Part shown: positions 56,130 to 64,000 of the stretch, piece after piece
Position numbering within the stretch: the stretch's first letter is position 1
How the letters are laid out: the number at the start of each line of letters is the position of its first letter
NCBI RefSeq assembly: GCF_001931485.1
Contig: NZ_MSDV01000040.1
Coordinates: forward strand, 1-64,000
From: Burkholderia sp. SRS-W-2-2016
GTDB lineage: Bacteria; Pseudomonadota; Gammaproteobacteria; Burkholderiales; Burkholderiaceae
Reading direction: 5' to 3'
DNA: 64,000 nucleotides
Notes under the pieces: generated by a model
Seen by the model: only the letters and a program-made list of their open reading frames with translations
Databases searched by the model: none
Told to the model about the DNA's origin: nothing
Position numbers and translations under genes: made by a program

Positions 56130-57542
56130 ATGACCCAATCTGGCTTTGCCCGGGTGGCCACCCGGCCGCCGACCCTTTCCCGCCACGCCGCCGATACCGC
56201 GCGGCTCGCCGGTCCGCTTGCGATCGCGCAGCTGTCGCAGATGGCGATGAGCGTCACCGACACGATCCTGCTCGGCTCGCTCGGCCCCGACGCACTCGCG
56301 GCCGGCGGCCTCGGCGCGAACCTGTTTTTCGTCGTCGTCACGCTGTTGCAGGGCGTGCTGACCTCGGTCAGCGTGACCGTCGCGCACGCGCGCGGTGCGC
56401 AGGACGACGGCCGCGTCCCGCATATCTACTGGACCGGCTTCGTGCTGTCGGTGCTGCTGTCGGTGCCGGCGTTCGCGCTGCTGTCGTTCGCGTCGCAGAT
56501 CATGCTCGCGTTCGGCGAACCGGGCCTGCTCTCGCACAACGTCGGCAAATACGCTGAGGTGCTGCGCTGGGGCGCGCCCGCGAGCCTGATCGGGGTCGGC
56601 CTGATGCGCTCGTTCCTGCCGGCGATCGGCGCGGCGCGGCGGCTGCTGTGGGTGTCGATCGCGAGCGTCGGCGTGAACGGCTTCCTGAACTACGGGCTGA
56701 TCCACGGCGCGTGGGGGCTGCCGCGGCTCGGCTTTCTCGGCTCGGCGGCGGCGACCACGATCACCGTGTGGCTGACCGCGCTGGTGCTGATGGCGCTGCT
56801 GCATCTGCGGCCGCGCTTCAAGCACTTCGTCGTCGCGACGCGGCCGAAGCTGCCGCTGATGGGCGAGCTGTTCGGCATCGGCTGGCCGGTCGCGATCACC
56901 TATGGCGTCGAGTCGACGCTGTTTCTCGCCACCGGTCTGATGGTCGGCCTGCTCGGCGAGTCGCAACTGGCCGCGCACCAGATCGCGCTGAACGTCGCGT
57001 CGGTCGCGTTCATGGTGCCGCTGTCGATCGGCCAGGCCGCCAACGTGCGGGTCGGCTACTGGGCCGGCGCCGGCCAGCCGCTCGCCGCGCGTCACGCGGG
57101 CTTCGTCGCGCTCGCGCTCGGGGTCGGCTTCATGACGCTGTCGGGGATCGTGCTGATCGCCGCGCCGCACTGGATCGTCGGGCTGTATCTGCATCTGGAC
57201 GATCCGGCCAACGCGTCGACGGTCGCGCTCGCCAGTTCGCTGCTCGGCGTCGCGGCGATTTTCCAGATCGTCGACGGGATGCAGACGGTCGGTTCGGGCT
57301 GTCTGCGCGGACTGAAGGACGTGCGGGTGCCGATGATCGCCGCCGCGTTCGGCTACTGGGTGATCGGCTTTCCGACCGGCTATACGCTCGCGTTTCACTT
57401 CGGGCTCGGCGCGCGCGGCTTGTGGTGGGGTCTCGCGGCCGGCCTCGCGAGCGTCGCGGTGTTGATGACGCTGCGCTTTCACAAGCTGAGCCTGCGCCAG
57501 ACACCGCCCGCGGCCGATGCGCCGCCGGCTCACTCCGCCTGA
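56130..57542 (+). CDS. norM: MATE family multidrug efflux pump (NorM-like)
   Basis: 470-residue inner-membrane antiporter with about 12 transmembrane helices in two related halves, coupled to Na+ or H+. Conserved features include GPLAIAQLSQMAMSVTDTILLG at the start and AAHQIALNVASVAFMVPLSIGQAANVRVGYWAG in the second half. Substrate range cannot be told from sequence; NorM members export fluoroquinolones and other cations. Confidence 0.9.
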   Translation: MTQSGFARVATRPPTLSRHAADTARLAGPLAIAQLSQMAMSVTDTILLGSLGPDALAAGGLGANLFFVVVTLLQGVLTSVSVTVAHARGAQDDGRVPHIYWTGFVLSVLLSVPAFALLSFASQIMLAFGEPGLLSHNVGKYAEVLRWGAPASLIGVGLMRSFLPAIGAARRLLWVSIASVGVNGFLNYGLIHGAWGLPRLGFLGSAAATTITVWLTALVLMALLHLRPRFKHFVVATRPKLPLMGELFGIGWPVAITYGVESTLFLATGLMVGLLGESQLAAHQIALNVASVAFMVPLSIGQAANVRVGYWAGAGQPLAARHAGFVALALGVGFMTLSGIVLIAAPHWIVGLYLHLDDPANASTVALASSLLGVAAIFQIVDGMQTVGSGCLRGLKDVRVPMIAAAFGYWVIGFPTGYTLAFHFGLGARGLWWGLAAGLASVAVLMTLRFHKLSLRQTPPAADAPPAHSA

Positions 57543-57718
57543 GCGGCAGGCAGGCACGCACGCACGTGGGCAGGTAAAGCCCTACTCCTGAAGCATTCCC
57601 TGCAAAAGGTAAAATCCCGCCTCGGCATGCGGGCGCCGATCCGCGCCCGGCAAAATGCCGCGTCGGGCCACCGTCATGCCTTTTTCTCGCAATAAAACAT
57701 AACCAAGGACCACCCCCC

Positions 57719-58678
57719 ATGCTTGCCCGCGTCACCCGCCTGTTCCCGCTCTGGGCCGTGCTCGTTTCAGTCGCCGCGTATTTCTCGCCGGCCTCGTTCT
57801 CCGGCATCGCGCCGCACGTCACCACGCTGCTGACGATCATCATGCTGGCGATGGGCGTCACGCTGTCCGCGTCCGACTTCCTGCGCGTGTTCACGCGCCC
57901 GGCGCCGGTGATCGCCGGCATCGTGCTGCACTACCTCGTGATGCCGCTCGCCGCGTGGGTGATCGCCAAGGCGCTGCGCATGCCGCCCGATCTGACCGCC
58001 GGCATGGTGCTGGTCGGCAGCGTCGCGAGCGGCACCGCGTCGAACGTGATGATCTATCTGGCGCGCGGCGACGTCGCGCTGTCGGTGACGATCAGCGCGC
58101 TGTCGACGCTGGTCGGCGTGTTCGCGACGCCGCTGCTCACGCGTCTGTATGTCGACGCGTCGATCGTCGTCGACGTGCACGGGATGCTGATGAGCATCCT
58201 GCAGATCGTCGCGCTGCCGATCGTGGTCGGCCTCGTCGTCAATCATCTGTTCGGCAAGCTGGTGCGCAAGATCGAACCGATCCTGCCGCTGGTGTCGATG
58301 GTCGCGATCATCCTGATCATCGGCGCGGTGGTCGGCGGCACGCAGAAGAGCATTGCGTCGGTCGGCCTCGTGGTGATGCTCGGGGTGGTGCTGCACAACG
58401 GCATCGGCCTGCTCGGCGGCTACTGGGGCGGGCGTCTGCTCGGCTTCGACGAAGCGATCTGCCGCACCCTCGCGATCGAAGTCGGGATGCAGAACTCCGG
58501 CCTCGCGGCGACCCTCGGCAAGCTGTACTTCACGCCGCTCGCGGCGCTGCCGGGCGCGCTGTTCTCGGTCTGGCACAACCTGTCGGGCTCGCTGCTGGCG
58601 GGCTTCTGGGCGGGTCGTCCGGCGAAGGGTTCGACGCACGCGGACGGCAAGCGTCTGTTCGGCGCGGAACGCGGCTGA
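57719..58678 (+). CDS. Bile acid:sodium symporter family transporter (PanS-like)
   Basis: 319-residue membrane protein of the BASS family, about 10 helices, with LTIIMLAMGVTLSASDF, the SGTASNVMIYLARGDVALSV motif and IEVGMQNSGLAATLGKLYF containing the sodium-site pattern. Bacterial relatives such as PanS transport pantothenate or ketopantoate; the substrate here is unknown. AAGGA precedes the ATG. Confidence 0.88.
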   Translation: MLARVTRLFPLWAVLVSVAAYFSPASFSGIAPHVTTLLTIIMLAMGVTLSASDFLRVFTRPAPVIAGIVLHYLVMPLAAWVIAKALRMPPDLTAGMVLVGSVASGTASNVMIYLARGDVALSVTISALSTLVGVFATPLLTRLYVDASIVVDVHGMLMSILQIVALPIVVGLVVNHLFGKLVRKIEPILPLVSMVAIILIIGAVVGGTQKSIASVGLVVMLGVVLHNGIGLLGGYWGGRLLGFDEAICRTLAIEVGMQNSGLAATLGKLYFTPLAALPGALFSVWHNLSGSLLAGFWAGRPAKGSTHADGKRLFGAERG

Positions 58679-59055
58679 TCGAACTGGCCGACGGACAGGA
58701 CTCGCGAAGGCGGCGCACCAGCGCGGCTCATGCAGGCGGCTCTCGAACACGCGTGACGAACGCGACCGCATCTGACGGCGCCTGTCGCACCCGGGTCCAC
58801 GCCATGCCTCTCCGCAATATCCGTGGCCTCGGCTACGAACGCAGCAACGTTCGCTCCGGCCAGCAGCAACCGGCAACACAGGCCGTCTCCTCCACCGCAT
58901 AACTTGGGGGAGACGGCGTCTGAATCCGCACTCCGCGCGACATCCGACACAGCATGACCACCCGCCGGGCAAGCCGCGCTCCCCACCCTTCCCCGCGCCA
59001 CCGAACAACGCCCAACACGCGCCCCAATTCCCCTTAGAATGGCTTTCTCGACCGC
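58679..59055. other. Intergenic region with strong hairpin
   Basis: 377 bp without a credible gene. A 13-bp stem (58882-58894 GCCGTCTCCTCCA with 58905-58917 TGGGGGAGACGGC, one G-T pair) and a 10-nt loop is very stable but has no T-tract on either strand, so it is not a standard terminator. Confidence 0.5.
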
Positions 59056-60759
59056 GTGAGCGAGCCGTCGCGCCGCCACGAAAAGCTTGCAAAACAAGGG
59101 GAAAACAGCGTGCAGGGGCAATTCGAACAGCAACGGCGCGCGCTGCGCCGCCAGCCGATAATCAGCACAACGAGACAGTTTTTCCTGCTGCTCTGCACGG
59201 CGGCATTTTTGACCGCCTGCGCAACGCGGCCGCCCGCCACCGCATACGAGCGCCCCGTCAGCCACGCGCTGCCCGCCACCACCGACACGCCGCTGCGCGC
59301 CGCGCTCGCGCCGCTCGAAGCGAAGCATCCGCAACAGTCGGGCTTTCGCGTGCTGGCGAGCGGCACCGACGCGCTGCAGATGCGCATCGCGCTTGCCCGC
59401 GCGGCGACTAGAACCCTCGATATGCAGTACTACATCGCCAACGAGGACACCACCGGCAAGCTGCTGCTCGGCGCGGCGTTATACGCGGCCGATCACGGCG
59501 TGCGGGTGCGGATGCTGGTCGACGATCTGAACTTCAAGGACATCGACCGCCTGATGGCCGGCCTGAACACGCACGACAAGATCGAAATCCGCGTGTTCAA
59601 TCCGTTCGGCAGCGCGCAGGAGGGGATGTTCGAGCGCACCACCAACCTGTTCACGCAGATCGGCCACTTCACGCGGCGCATGCACAACAAGGCGATGATC
59701 GCGGACAACCAGCTGGCGATCGTCGGCGGCCGTAATCTCGGCGACGAATATTTCAGCGCGAGCGAAACGCTGCAGTTTCGCGATCTCGACGTGCTGGCGG
59801 CGGGCCCGATCGTCGCCGACGTGTCGGCCAGTTTCGACGACTACTGGAACAGCGGCCTCGCCTATCCGCTGAGCGTGCTGAACAAGCAGAAGTTCGATCC
59901 GCACGAACTCGATCAGACCCGCGACGATCTGCGTCAGCACTGGCGCACCAATGCCGATCCGTACAACGCGAAGCCGTTGAACGCGACCCCGCTCGCCGCG
60001 CAGATCACGAATGAACAGCTCGGCCTCACGTGGGCGAGCGCCGAGTTCAAGGTGGACCGGCCGGAGAAGATCGAACAGCCGTCGCCCGATTACGTGAGTC
60101 CGCCGATGCAGCGGCTGCGCGAGCTGCTGCGCGACGCGCGCCACGACTTCCTGATCGTGTCGCCGTACTTCGTGCCGCACGACGCGGGCGTGCAGGCGGC
60201 CAGCGAGCTCACGCAACGCGGTGTCCGGATCGCAGTCCTGACCAATTCGCTGGCCGCCACCGACGCGGTCGCCGTGCAGGCCGGCTACAGCCCGTTCCGG
60301 GTGCCGCTGCTGAAAGCCGGCGTCGAACTGTACGAGTTCAAACCGAACCAGGAGTCGCCGCGCGCGGGTGTGATGGGCTCGCACTCGCGCGCGAGCCTGC
60401 ATGCGAAGACCTACGTGATCGACCAGCAGATTCTGGTGATCGGCTCGATGAATCTCGACCCGCGCTCGGCGAATCTGAACACCGAACTCGCGCTGGTGAT
60501 CCATAGCCCCGAACTCGCGCAACAGGTCGCGCAGATTTTCGGCCGCGCGATCGAGCCCGGGCAGAGCTATCGCGTGACGCTCGCCGATGCGAACCAGCTC
60601 GCGTATCTGCGCTCGATCGGCGCGCCGCTGTCGCCGCTGGTGTGGACGGACGTCGAAAACGGCCAGAAGCGCACCTATATCTTCGATCCGCAGGCGGGTT
60701 TCTACCGGAACGCGCTAACGGGTCTATTCTCGTTATTGCCTGTCAACTCAGAACTATGA
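59056..60759 (+). CDS. Phospholipase D-family lipoprotein (cardiolipin synthase C-like)
   Basis: 567 residues. A lipobox near the N-terminus (LLLCTAAFLTACAT, about residue 54) predicts a lipoprotein. Two HKD half-domains follow: HNKAMIADNQLAIVGGRN and HAKTYVIDQQILVIGSMNLDPR. This is the pattern of ClsC-type cardiolipin synthases. The start is GTG at 59056; a GTG at 59110 would give a shorter leader and is possible. Probably a membrane-lipid enzyme. Confidence 0.86.
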   Translation: MSEPSRRHEKLAKQGENSVQGQFEQQRRALRRQPIISTTRQFFLLLCTAAFLTACATRPPATAYERPVSHALPATTDTPLRAALAPLEAKHPQQSGFRVLASGTDALQMRIALARAATRTLDMQYYIANEDTTGKLLLGAALYAADHGVRVRMLVDDLNFKDIDRLMAGLNTHDKIEIRVFNPFGSAQEGMFERTTNLFTQIGHFTRRMHNKAMIADNQLAIVGGRNLGDEYFSASETLQFRDLDVLAAGPIVADVSASFDDYWNSGLAYPLSVLNKQKFDPHELDQTRDDLRQHWRTNADPYNAKPLNATPLAAQITNEQLGLTWASAEFKVDRPEKIEQPSPDYVSPPMQRLRELLRDARHDFLIVSPYFVPHDAGVQAASELTQRGVRIAVLTNSLAATDAVAVQAGYSPFRVPLLKAGVELYEFKPNQESPRAGVMGSHSRASLHAKTYVIDQQILVIGSMNLDPRSANLNTELALVIHSPELAQQVAQIFGRAIEPGQSYRVTLADANQLAYLRSIGAPLSPLVWTDVENGQKRTYIFDPQAGFYRNALTGLFSLLPVNSEL

Positions 60760-60803
60760 GCGGAACTATGAGCAAAACCATGAGCGGAACTATGAGAAGC
60801 GGA
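60756..60803 (+). repeat. 12-bp tandem repeat at the cls-like/fumC junction
   Basis: Four 12-bp units begin at 60756, 60768, 60780 and 60792 (ATGAGCGGAACT, ATGAGCAAAACC, ATGAGCGGAACT, ATGAGAAGCGGA), each opening with ATG. The first overlaps the stop codon of the preceding gene. Read in frame they form a 20-codon ORF that ends at 60818, 8 nt into fumC. Confidence 0.75.
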
Positions 60804-60810
60804 GCGAAAC

Positions 60811-62211
60811 ATGACTGAAGACGTACGGATGGAACGCGACACGTTCGGCGAAATCGCGGTGCCGAACGCCCGCCTGTGGGGCGCGCAAACCCAGCGCTCG
60901 CTGCAGAACTTCAAGATTTCGACCGAGAAGCAGTCGCCCGAACTGGTCACCGCGCTGGCCGTGGTCAAGCGCGCGGCCGCGGAGGTCAACCTGGGCCTCG
61001 GCGTGCTCGACGAGCAGAAGGCCCGCGCGATCATGCAGGCGGCCGACGAGATCATCGCCGGTAAGCATCCGGGCGAATTCCCGCTCGCGGTCTGGCAGAC
61101 CGGCTCCGGCACCCAGACCAACATGAACCTGAACGAGGTGATCGCGAACCGCGCGAGCGAGCTGCTCGGCGGCGAGCGCGGCGAGGCCCGCAAGGTCCAT
61201 CCGAACGACGACGTGAACCGCGGCCAGTCGTCGAACGACGTGTTTCCGACCGCGATGCACGTGGCCGCCGCCGACGCGATCGTCAAGCATCTGCTGCCCG
61301 CGCTGAAGACGCTGCGCGATACGCTCGACGGCAAGGCCAGGGCGTTCGCCGAGGTCGTCAAGATCGGCCGCACGCACCTGCAGGACGCGACCCCACTGAC
61401 GCTCGGCCAGGAGTTTTCCGGCTACGTCGCTCAGCTCGAGCACGGGATCCGCCACGTCGAATCGGCGCTGCCGCATCTGTACGAACTCGCGCAGGGCGGC
61501 ACCGCGGTCGGCACCGGGCTCAACGCGCATCCGAAGTTCGCCGACGCGGTGGCGGCCGCGATCGGCAAGCTGACCGGCCTGCCGTTCGTGTCGGCGCCGA
61601 ACAAGTTCGAGGTGATGGCGGCCGCCGATGCACTGGTGTTCGCGCACGGCGCGCTGAAGACGGTCGCCGCGAGCCTGAACAAGATCGCCAACGACGTGCG
61701 CTGGCTCGCCAGCGGGCCGCGCTGCGGGCTGGGCGAGCTGTCGATTCCGGAGAACGAACCGGGCAGCTCGATCATGCCGGGCAAGGTCAATCCGACCCAG
61801 TCCGAAGCGCTGACGATGCTGTGCGCGCAGGTGTTCGGCAACGACGTCGCGGTGAACATCGGCGGCGCGAGCGGCAACTTCGAGCTGAACGTGTTTCGTC
61901 CGATGATCGCGCACAACGTACTGCAGTCGGTGCGGCTGCTGGCCGACGGCGCGCAGAGCTTCAACGATAACTGCGCGGTCGGGATCGAGCCGAATCGCGA
62001 GCGCATCGATACGCTGCTGAACGAATCGCTGATGCTGGTGACCGCGCTCAATCCGCACATCGGCTACGACAAGGCCGCGCAGATCGCGAAGAAGGCGCAC
62101 AAGGAAGGCACGACGCTGAAGGCGGCCGCGCTCGCGCTCGGTTACGTGACCGAGCAGCAGTTCGAGGAGTGGGTGCGGCCGAAGGATATGGTGGGAGGCG
62201 GCGCTGGGTGA
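60811..62211 (+). CDS. fumC: Class II fumarate hydratase
   Basis: Interconverts fumarate and malate in the TCA cycle; the iron-independent, stress-stable form. The 466-residue product has VHPNDDVNRGQSSNDVFPTA, IGRTHLQDATPLTLGQEFSG and the signature GSSIMPGKVNPTQSEA. GGAGCG precedes the ATG by about 5 nt. A repetitive mini-ORF overlaps its start, which may couple translation. Confidence 0.97.
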   Translation: MTEDVRMERDTFGEIAVPNARLWGAQTQRSLQNFKISTEKQSPELVTALAVVKRAAAEVNLGLGVLDEQKARAIMQAADEIIAGKHPGEFPLAVWQTGSGTQTNMNLNEVIANRASELLGGERGEARKVHPNDDVNRGQSSNDVFPTAMHVAAADAIVKHLLPALKTLRDTLDGKARAFAEVVKIGRTHLQDATPLTLGQEFSGYVAQLEHGIRHVESALPHLYELAQGGTAVGTGLNAHPKFADAVAAAIGKLTGLPFVSAPNKFEVMAAADALVFAHGALKTVAASLNKIANDVRWLASGPRCGLGELSIPENEPGSSIMPGKVNPTQSEALTMLCAQVFGNDVAVNIGGASGNFELNVFRPMIAHNVLQSVRLLADGAQSFNDNCAVGIEPNRERIDTLLNESLMLVTALNPHIGYDKAAQIAKKAHKEGTTLKAAALALGYVTEQQFEEWVRPKDMVGGGAG

Positions 62212-62290
62212 GGAAGCGGCGCTGGCGCTGTAGCTAGCGGTGGGTTAGCCGGGTGGGCGGCGTGGCGGTTAGCGCGCCGCCCACCGCGCT

Positions 62291-62797
62291 TCAGATCTTC
62301 CCCTGCGCCACTTCTTCCGGCTTCAGCTCGACGATCGCGTCGAGCGCTTCCTTCACGTCCATCGCGTACTTGGCAAGGCGCTTCTGTTCATCGGTTTGCG
62401 GCACGAACGCGGGCACCGGAACCGGATGGCCGTTCTCATTGACGGCGACCATCACGACGAGGCAGTCGGTGGTCTGCAGCAGCTCGCCGCCCTTCGGATC
62501 GCCCGCCTGCACCGACACGTGGATATGCATGCTGGTGCGCCCGGTCGCGACGACCCGCGCGCGCAATTCGACCAGATTGCCGACGAGGATCGGCCGGCGG
62601 AAGCGGATGTTGCCGACGCTGACCGTCACGCAATAACGCCCCGACCACACCGCCGCGCACGCGTAGGCGGTTTCGTCGATCCACTTCATCAGCGCGCCGC
62701 CGTGCACCTTGCCGCCGAAGTTGACCGAGGTCGGCTCGGCGAGAAAGCGGAAGGTGGTTTCCGAACGGTCCAGCGGTGCTGTGGAAAGAGTGCTCAT
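62291..62797 (-). CDS. Acyl-CoA thioesterase, hotdog fold (YciA-like)
   Basis: 168-residue thioesterase of the YciA/acyl-CoA hydrolase group. Has the conserved TSVNFGGKVHGGALMKWIDETAYACAAV with the catalytic Asp, then VTVSVGNIRFRRPILVGNLVEL. Hydrolyses a range of acyl-CoAs in relatives. The ATG giving MSTLSTAPLDRSE was used; a TTG five codons up is also open. Neighbours give no pathway hint. Confidence 0.9.
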   Translation of the reverse strand: MSTLSTAPLDRSETTFRFLAEPTSVNFGGKVHGGALMKWIDETAYACAAVWSGRYCVTVSVGNIRFRRPILVGNLVELRARVVATGRTSMHIHVSVQAGDPKGGELLQTTDCLVVMVAVNENGHPVPVPAFVPQTDEQKRLAKYAMDVKEALDAIVELKPEEVAQGKI

Positions 62798-62884
62798 CTT
62801 GGCTCCGGTCAAGCGGATGCGTTGAAAGGAGGCGATTATACGAGCGCAATATTGCGGGCGGCTGCGTGGCCTCGAGCTTCGGCG

Positions 62885-63025
62885 CTAGTTGCGGAAGCTG
62901 ATGCCCTGGTCGATCGTGCCGTACATCTCGATGTGGCCGCTGCCGGCCGAGCCCGAACCGGCCCCGCCCTGAGCGCAGGCGCTGAACAGCAGAACCGCCG
63001 CGGCGGCGATCAGTAGCGTTTTCAT
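62885..63025 (-). CDS. Small lipoprotein of 46 residues
   Basis: Open frame of 46 codons, MKTLLIAAAAVLLFSAC..., with a textbook lipoprotein signal and lipobox FSAC giving Cys17. The mature peptide is about 30 residues: Gly/Ser/Ala-rich (AQGGAGSGSAGSG) ending HIEMYGTIDQGISFRN. AGGA lies about 10 nt before the ATG. No family recognised from sequence. It stands between the thioesterase gene and the ArsR gene, on the minus strand. Confidence 0.72.
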   Translation of the reverse strand: MKTLLIAAAAVLLFSACAQGGAGSGSAGSGHIEMYGTIDQGISFRN

Positions 63026-63199
63026 CACGGCATATTCCTGCAAAGACAGATTTCGATTCTAGCCTGGCGGGATGCGGCGACGCCGGAACGCGGGCGGTGA
63101 CCCGAATCCGCCGGATTCGATTGTTCATGCGAGCCTGAAACGTCGAATCCGCCGCGCGGGTACAGTGGAAACACGCCCTCACCGCTTCAGGAGACCCCG

Positions 63200-63913
63200 A
63201 TGACCACCCCACTCGCGGACGACCACAACCACTTCCCCGGCCTGAGCCGCATCGGCGCGCTGCTCGCCGACCCCGGCCGTGCCGCGATGCTGTGGGCGCT
63301 GATGGACGGCAGCGCCCGCCCCGCCGGCGAACTGACGATGATCGCGGGACTGTCGCCGTCGGCGGCGAGCGCGCACCTCGCGCGGCTCACCGACGGCGGC
63401 CTGCTCGCGCTCGAAGTGCGCGGACGGCATCGCTATTTCCGCATTGCGTCGGCGGAGATCGCCGCGTCGATCGAGGCGCTCGCCAACGTCGCGCAGGTCA
63501 GCGCGCCGCAGCGGGCCGCGCCGCGTCCCGCGCGCACGGTGCCGCTGGAAATGCGCTACGCGCGCACCTGCTACGACCATATGGCCGGCGAGCTGTCGGT
63601 GCGGCTCTACGAGCGGATGCTCGAACAAGGGCTGCTGACGCTGCACGGCGCATCGCTCGATGCGACCGCGCAAGGCGCCGAACGCTTCGCCGCGTGGGGC
63701 ATCGATCTGTCCACGCAGCACAGCCGCCGGCGCCGCTTCGCGTGCACGTGCCCCGATTGGAGCGTGCGTCGCCCGCACCTGGGCGGCGCGCTCGGCGCCG
63801 CGCTGCTCGAGGCGTGGTCGGCGCATGGCTGGGTCGAGCGGACCCAGCGGCCGCGGGTGCTGCGCGTCACGCCGGCGGGGCAGCAGCAATTCGATGCGTT
63901 TCTGGCGGGCTAG
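63200..63913 (+). CDS. ArsR-family transcriptional regulator
   Basis: 237 residues. N-terminal winged helix typical of ArsR (about 15-90: ISRIGALLADPGRAAMLWAL in type, GLSPSAASAHLARLTDGGL, RGRHRYFRIASAEI). A second C-terminal domain (CYDHMAGELSVRLYERML, HLGGALGAALLEAWSAHGWV) matches the longer ArsR group with a C-terminal effector-like part. It contains CTCP near the middle, a possible metal or thiol site. Divergent from the small lipoprotein gene. Target unknown. Confidence 0.85.
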   Translation: MTTPLADDHNHFPGLSRIGALLADPGRAAMLWALMDGSARPAGELTMIAGLSPSAASAHLARLTDGGLLALEVRGRHRYFRIASAEIAASIEALANVAQVSAPQRAAPRPARTVPLEMRYARTCYDHMAGELSVRLYERMLEQGLLTLHGASLDATAQGAERFAAWGIDLSTQHSRRRRFACTCPDWSVRRPHLGGALGAALLEAWSAHGWVERTQRPRVLRVTPAGQQQFDAFLAG

Positions 63914-64000
63914 GGGTGCCGGCGCGCGGACCCGCTGACCATGATCGGATGCGCAAATGTCGAGCCGCGACCGCTCCCGCTGCTCGCGCGGATGACGGCC

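Noticed and set aside
57543..57718. Possible riboswitch ahead of the BASS transporter gene
   Set aside because: Only a simple CCCGC/GCGGG hairpin is visible; no conserved core of a riboswitch class that I know.

Overview
The window looks like a housekeeping stretch of the main chromosome of a Burkholderiaceae beta-proteobacterium, most likely Paraburkholderia or a close relative. The evidence is the high GC content, the presence of EarP beside an EF-P carrying Arg32, the rpoE-rseA-rseB-mucD / lepA-lepB-rnc-era-recO-pdxJ-acpS-nagZ order, and the rpmF-plsX-fabHDG-acpP-fabF cluster. I see no insertion sequence, prophage, CRISPR array, replication origin or obvious genomic island. Genus-level assignment is inference from gene order and sequence character only.

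Layout. 1-4.8 kb: tRNA-Gly, pgsA and uvrC on the minus strand. 3.6-5.9 kb: earP and its target efp, plus strand. 5.9-7.9 kb: a CsbD-like gene behind a good sigma-54 promoter match, then an NtrC-type response regulator whose AAA+ core has lost key residues. 8-21.4 kb: a minus-strand run reading rpoE-rseA-rseB-mucD-glutaredoxin-lepA-lepB-rnc-era-recO-pdxJ-acpS-nagZ (envelope stress, translation, RNA processing, vitamin B6 and ACP activation). 21.4-28.4 kb: minus-strand fatty acid cluster yceD-rpmF-plsX-fabH-fabD-fabG-acpP-fabF. 28.6-33.3 kb: maf and a RsmI-like methyltransferase facing sppA-Rieske-HAD-rluC. 34-37.3 kb: rne with a 738-bp upstream region and a very long repetitive tail. 37.4-40.9 kb: molybdenum cofactor genes moaA-mobA-moeA. 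41-47.1 kb (minus): rmuC, a hydroxyacid dehydrogenase, a NhaD-like antiporter, a lone LutC and pncB. 47.4-48.2 kb: fdxA and three identical tandem tRNA-Asn genes behind one near-consensus promoter. 48.4-64 kb: mixed genes including creA, an AraC regulator, azlCD, an unrecognised helical protein, a UvrD-like helicase, two secreted low-complexity proteins, norM, a BASS transporter, a phospholipase D lipoprotein, fumC, a YciA-type thioesterase, a 46-residue lipoprotein and an ArsR-type regulator.

No clear new multi-gene system is visible. The items most worth a second look are the degenerate NtrC-type regulator next to a sigma-54 promoter, the perfect 138-bp tRNA-Asn tandem with internal terminators, the in-frame hexamer repeat in uvrC, the four 9-bp repeats ahead of rpoE, the 12-bp repeat that forms a mini-ORF overlapping the fumC start, and the paired secreted Lys/Ala-rich proteins. 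Minus-strand coordinates are given low to high. Start codons were moved from the longest open frame to the best-supported site where domain start, ribosome binding site or overlap argued for it.
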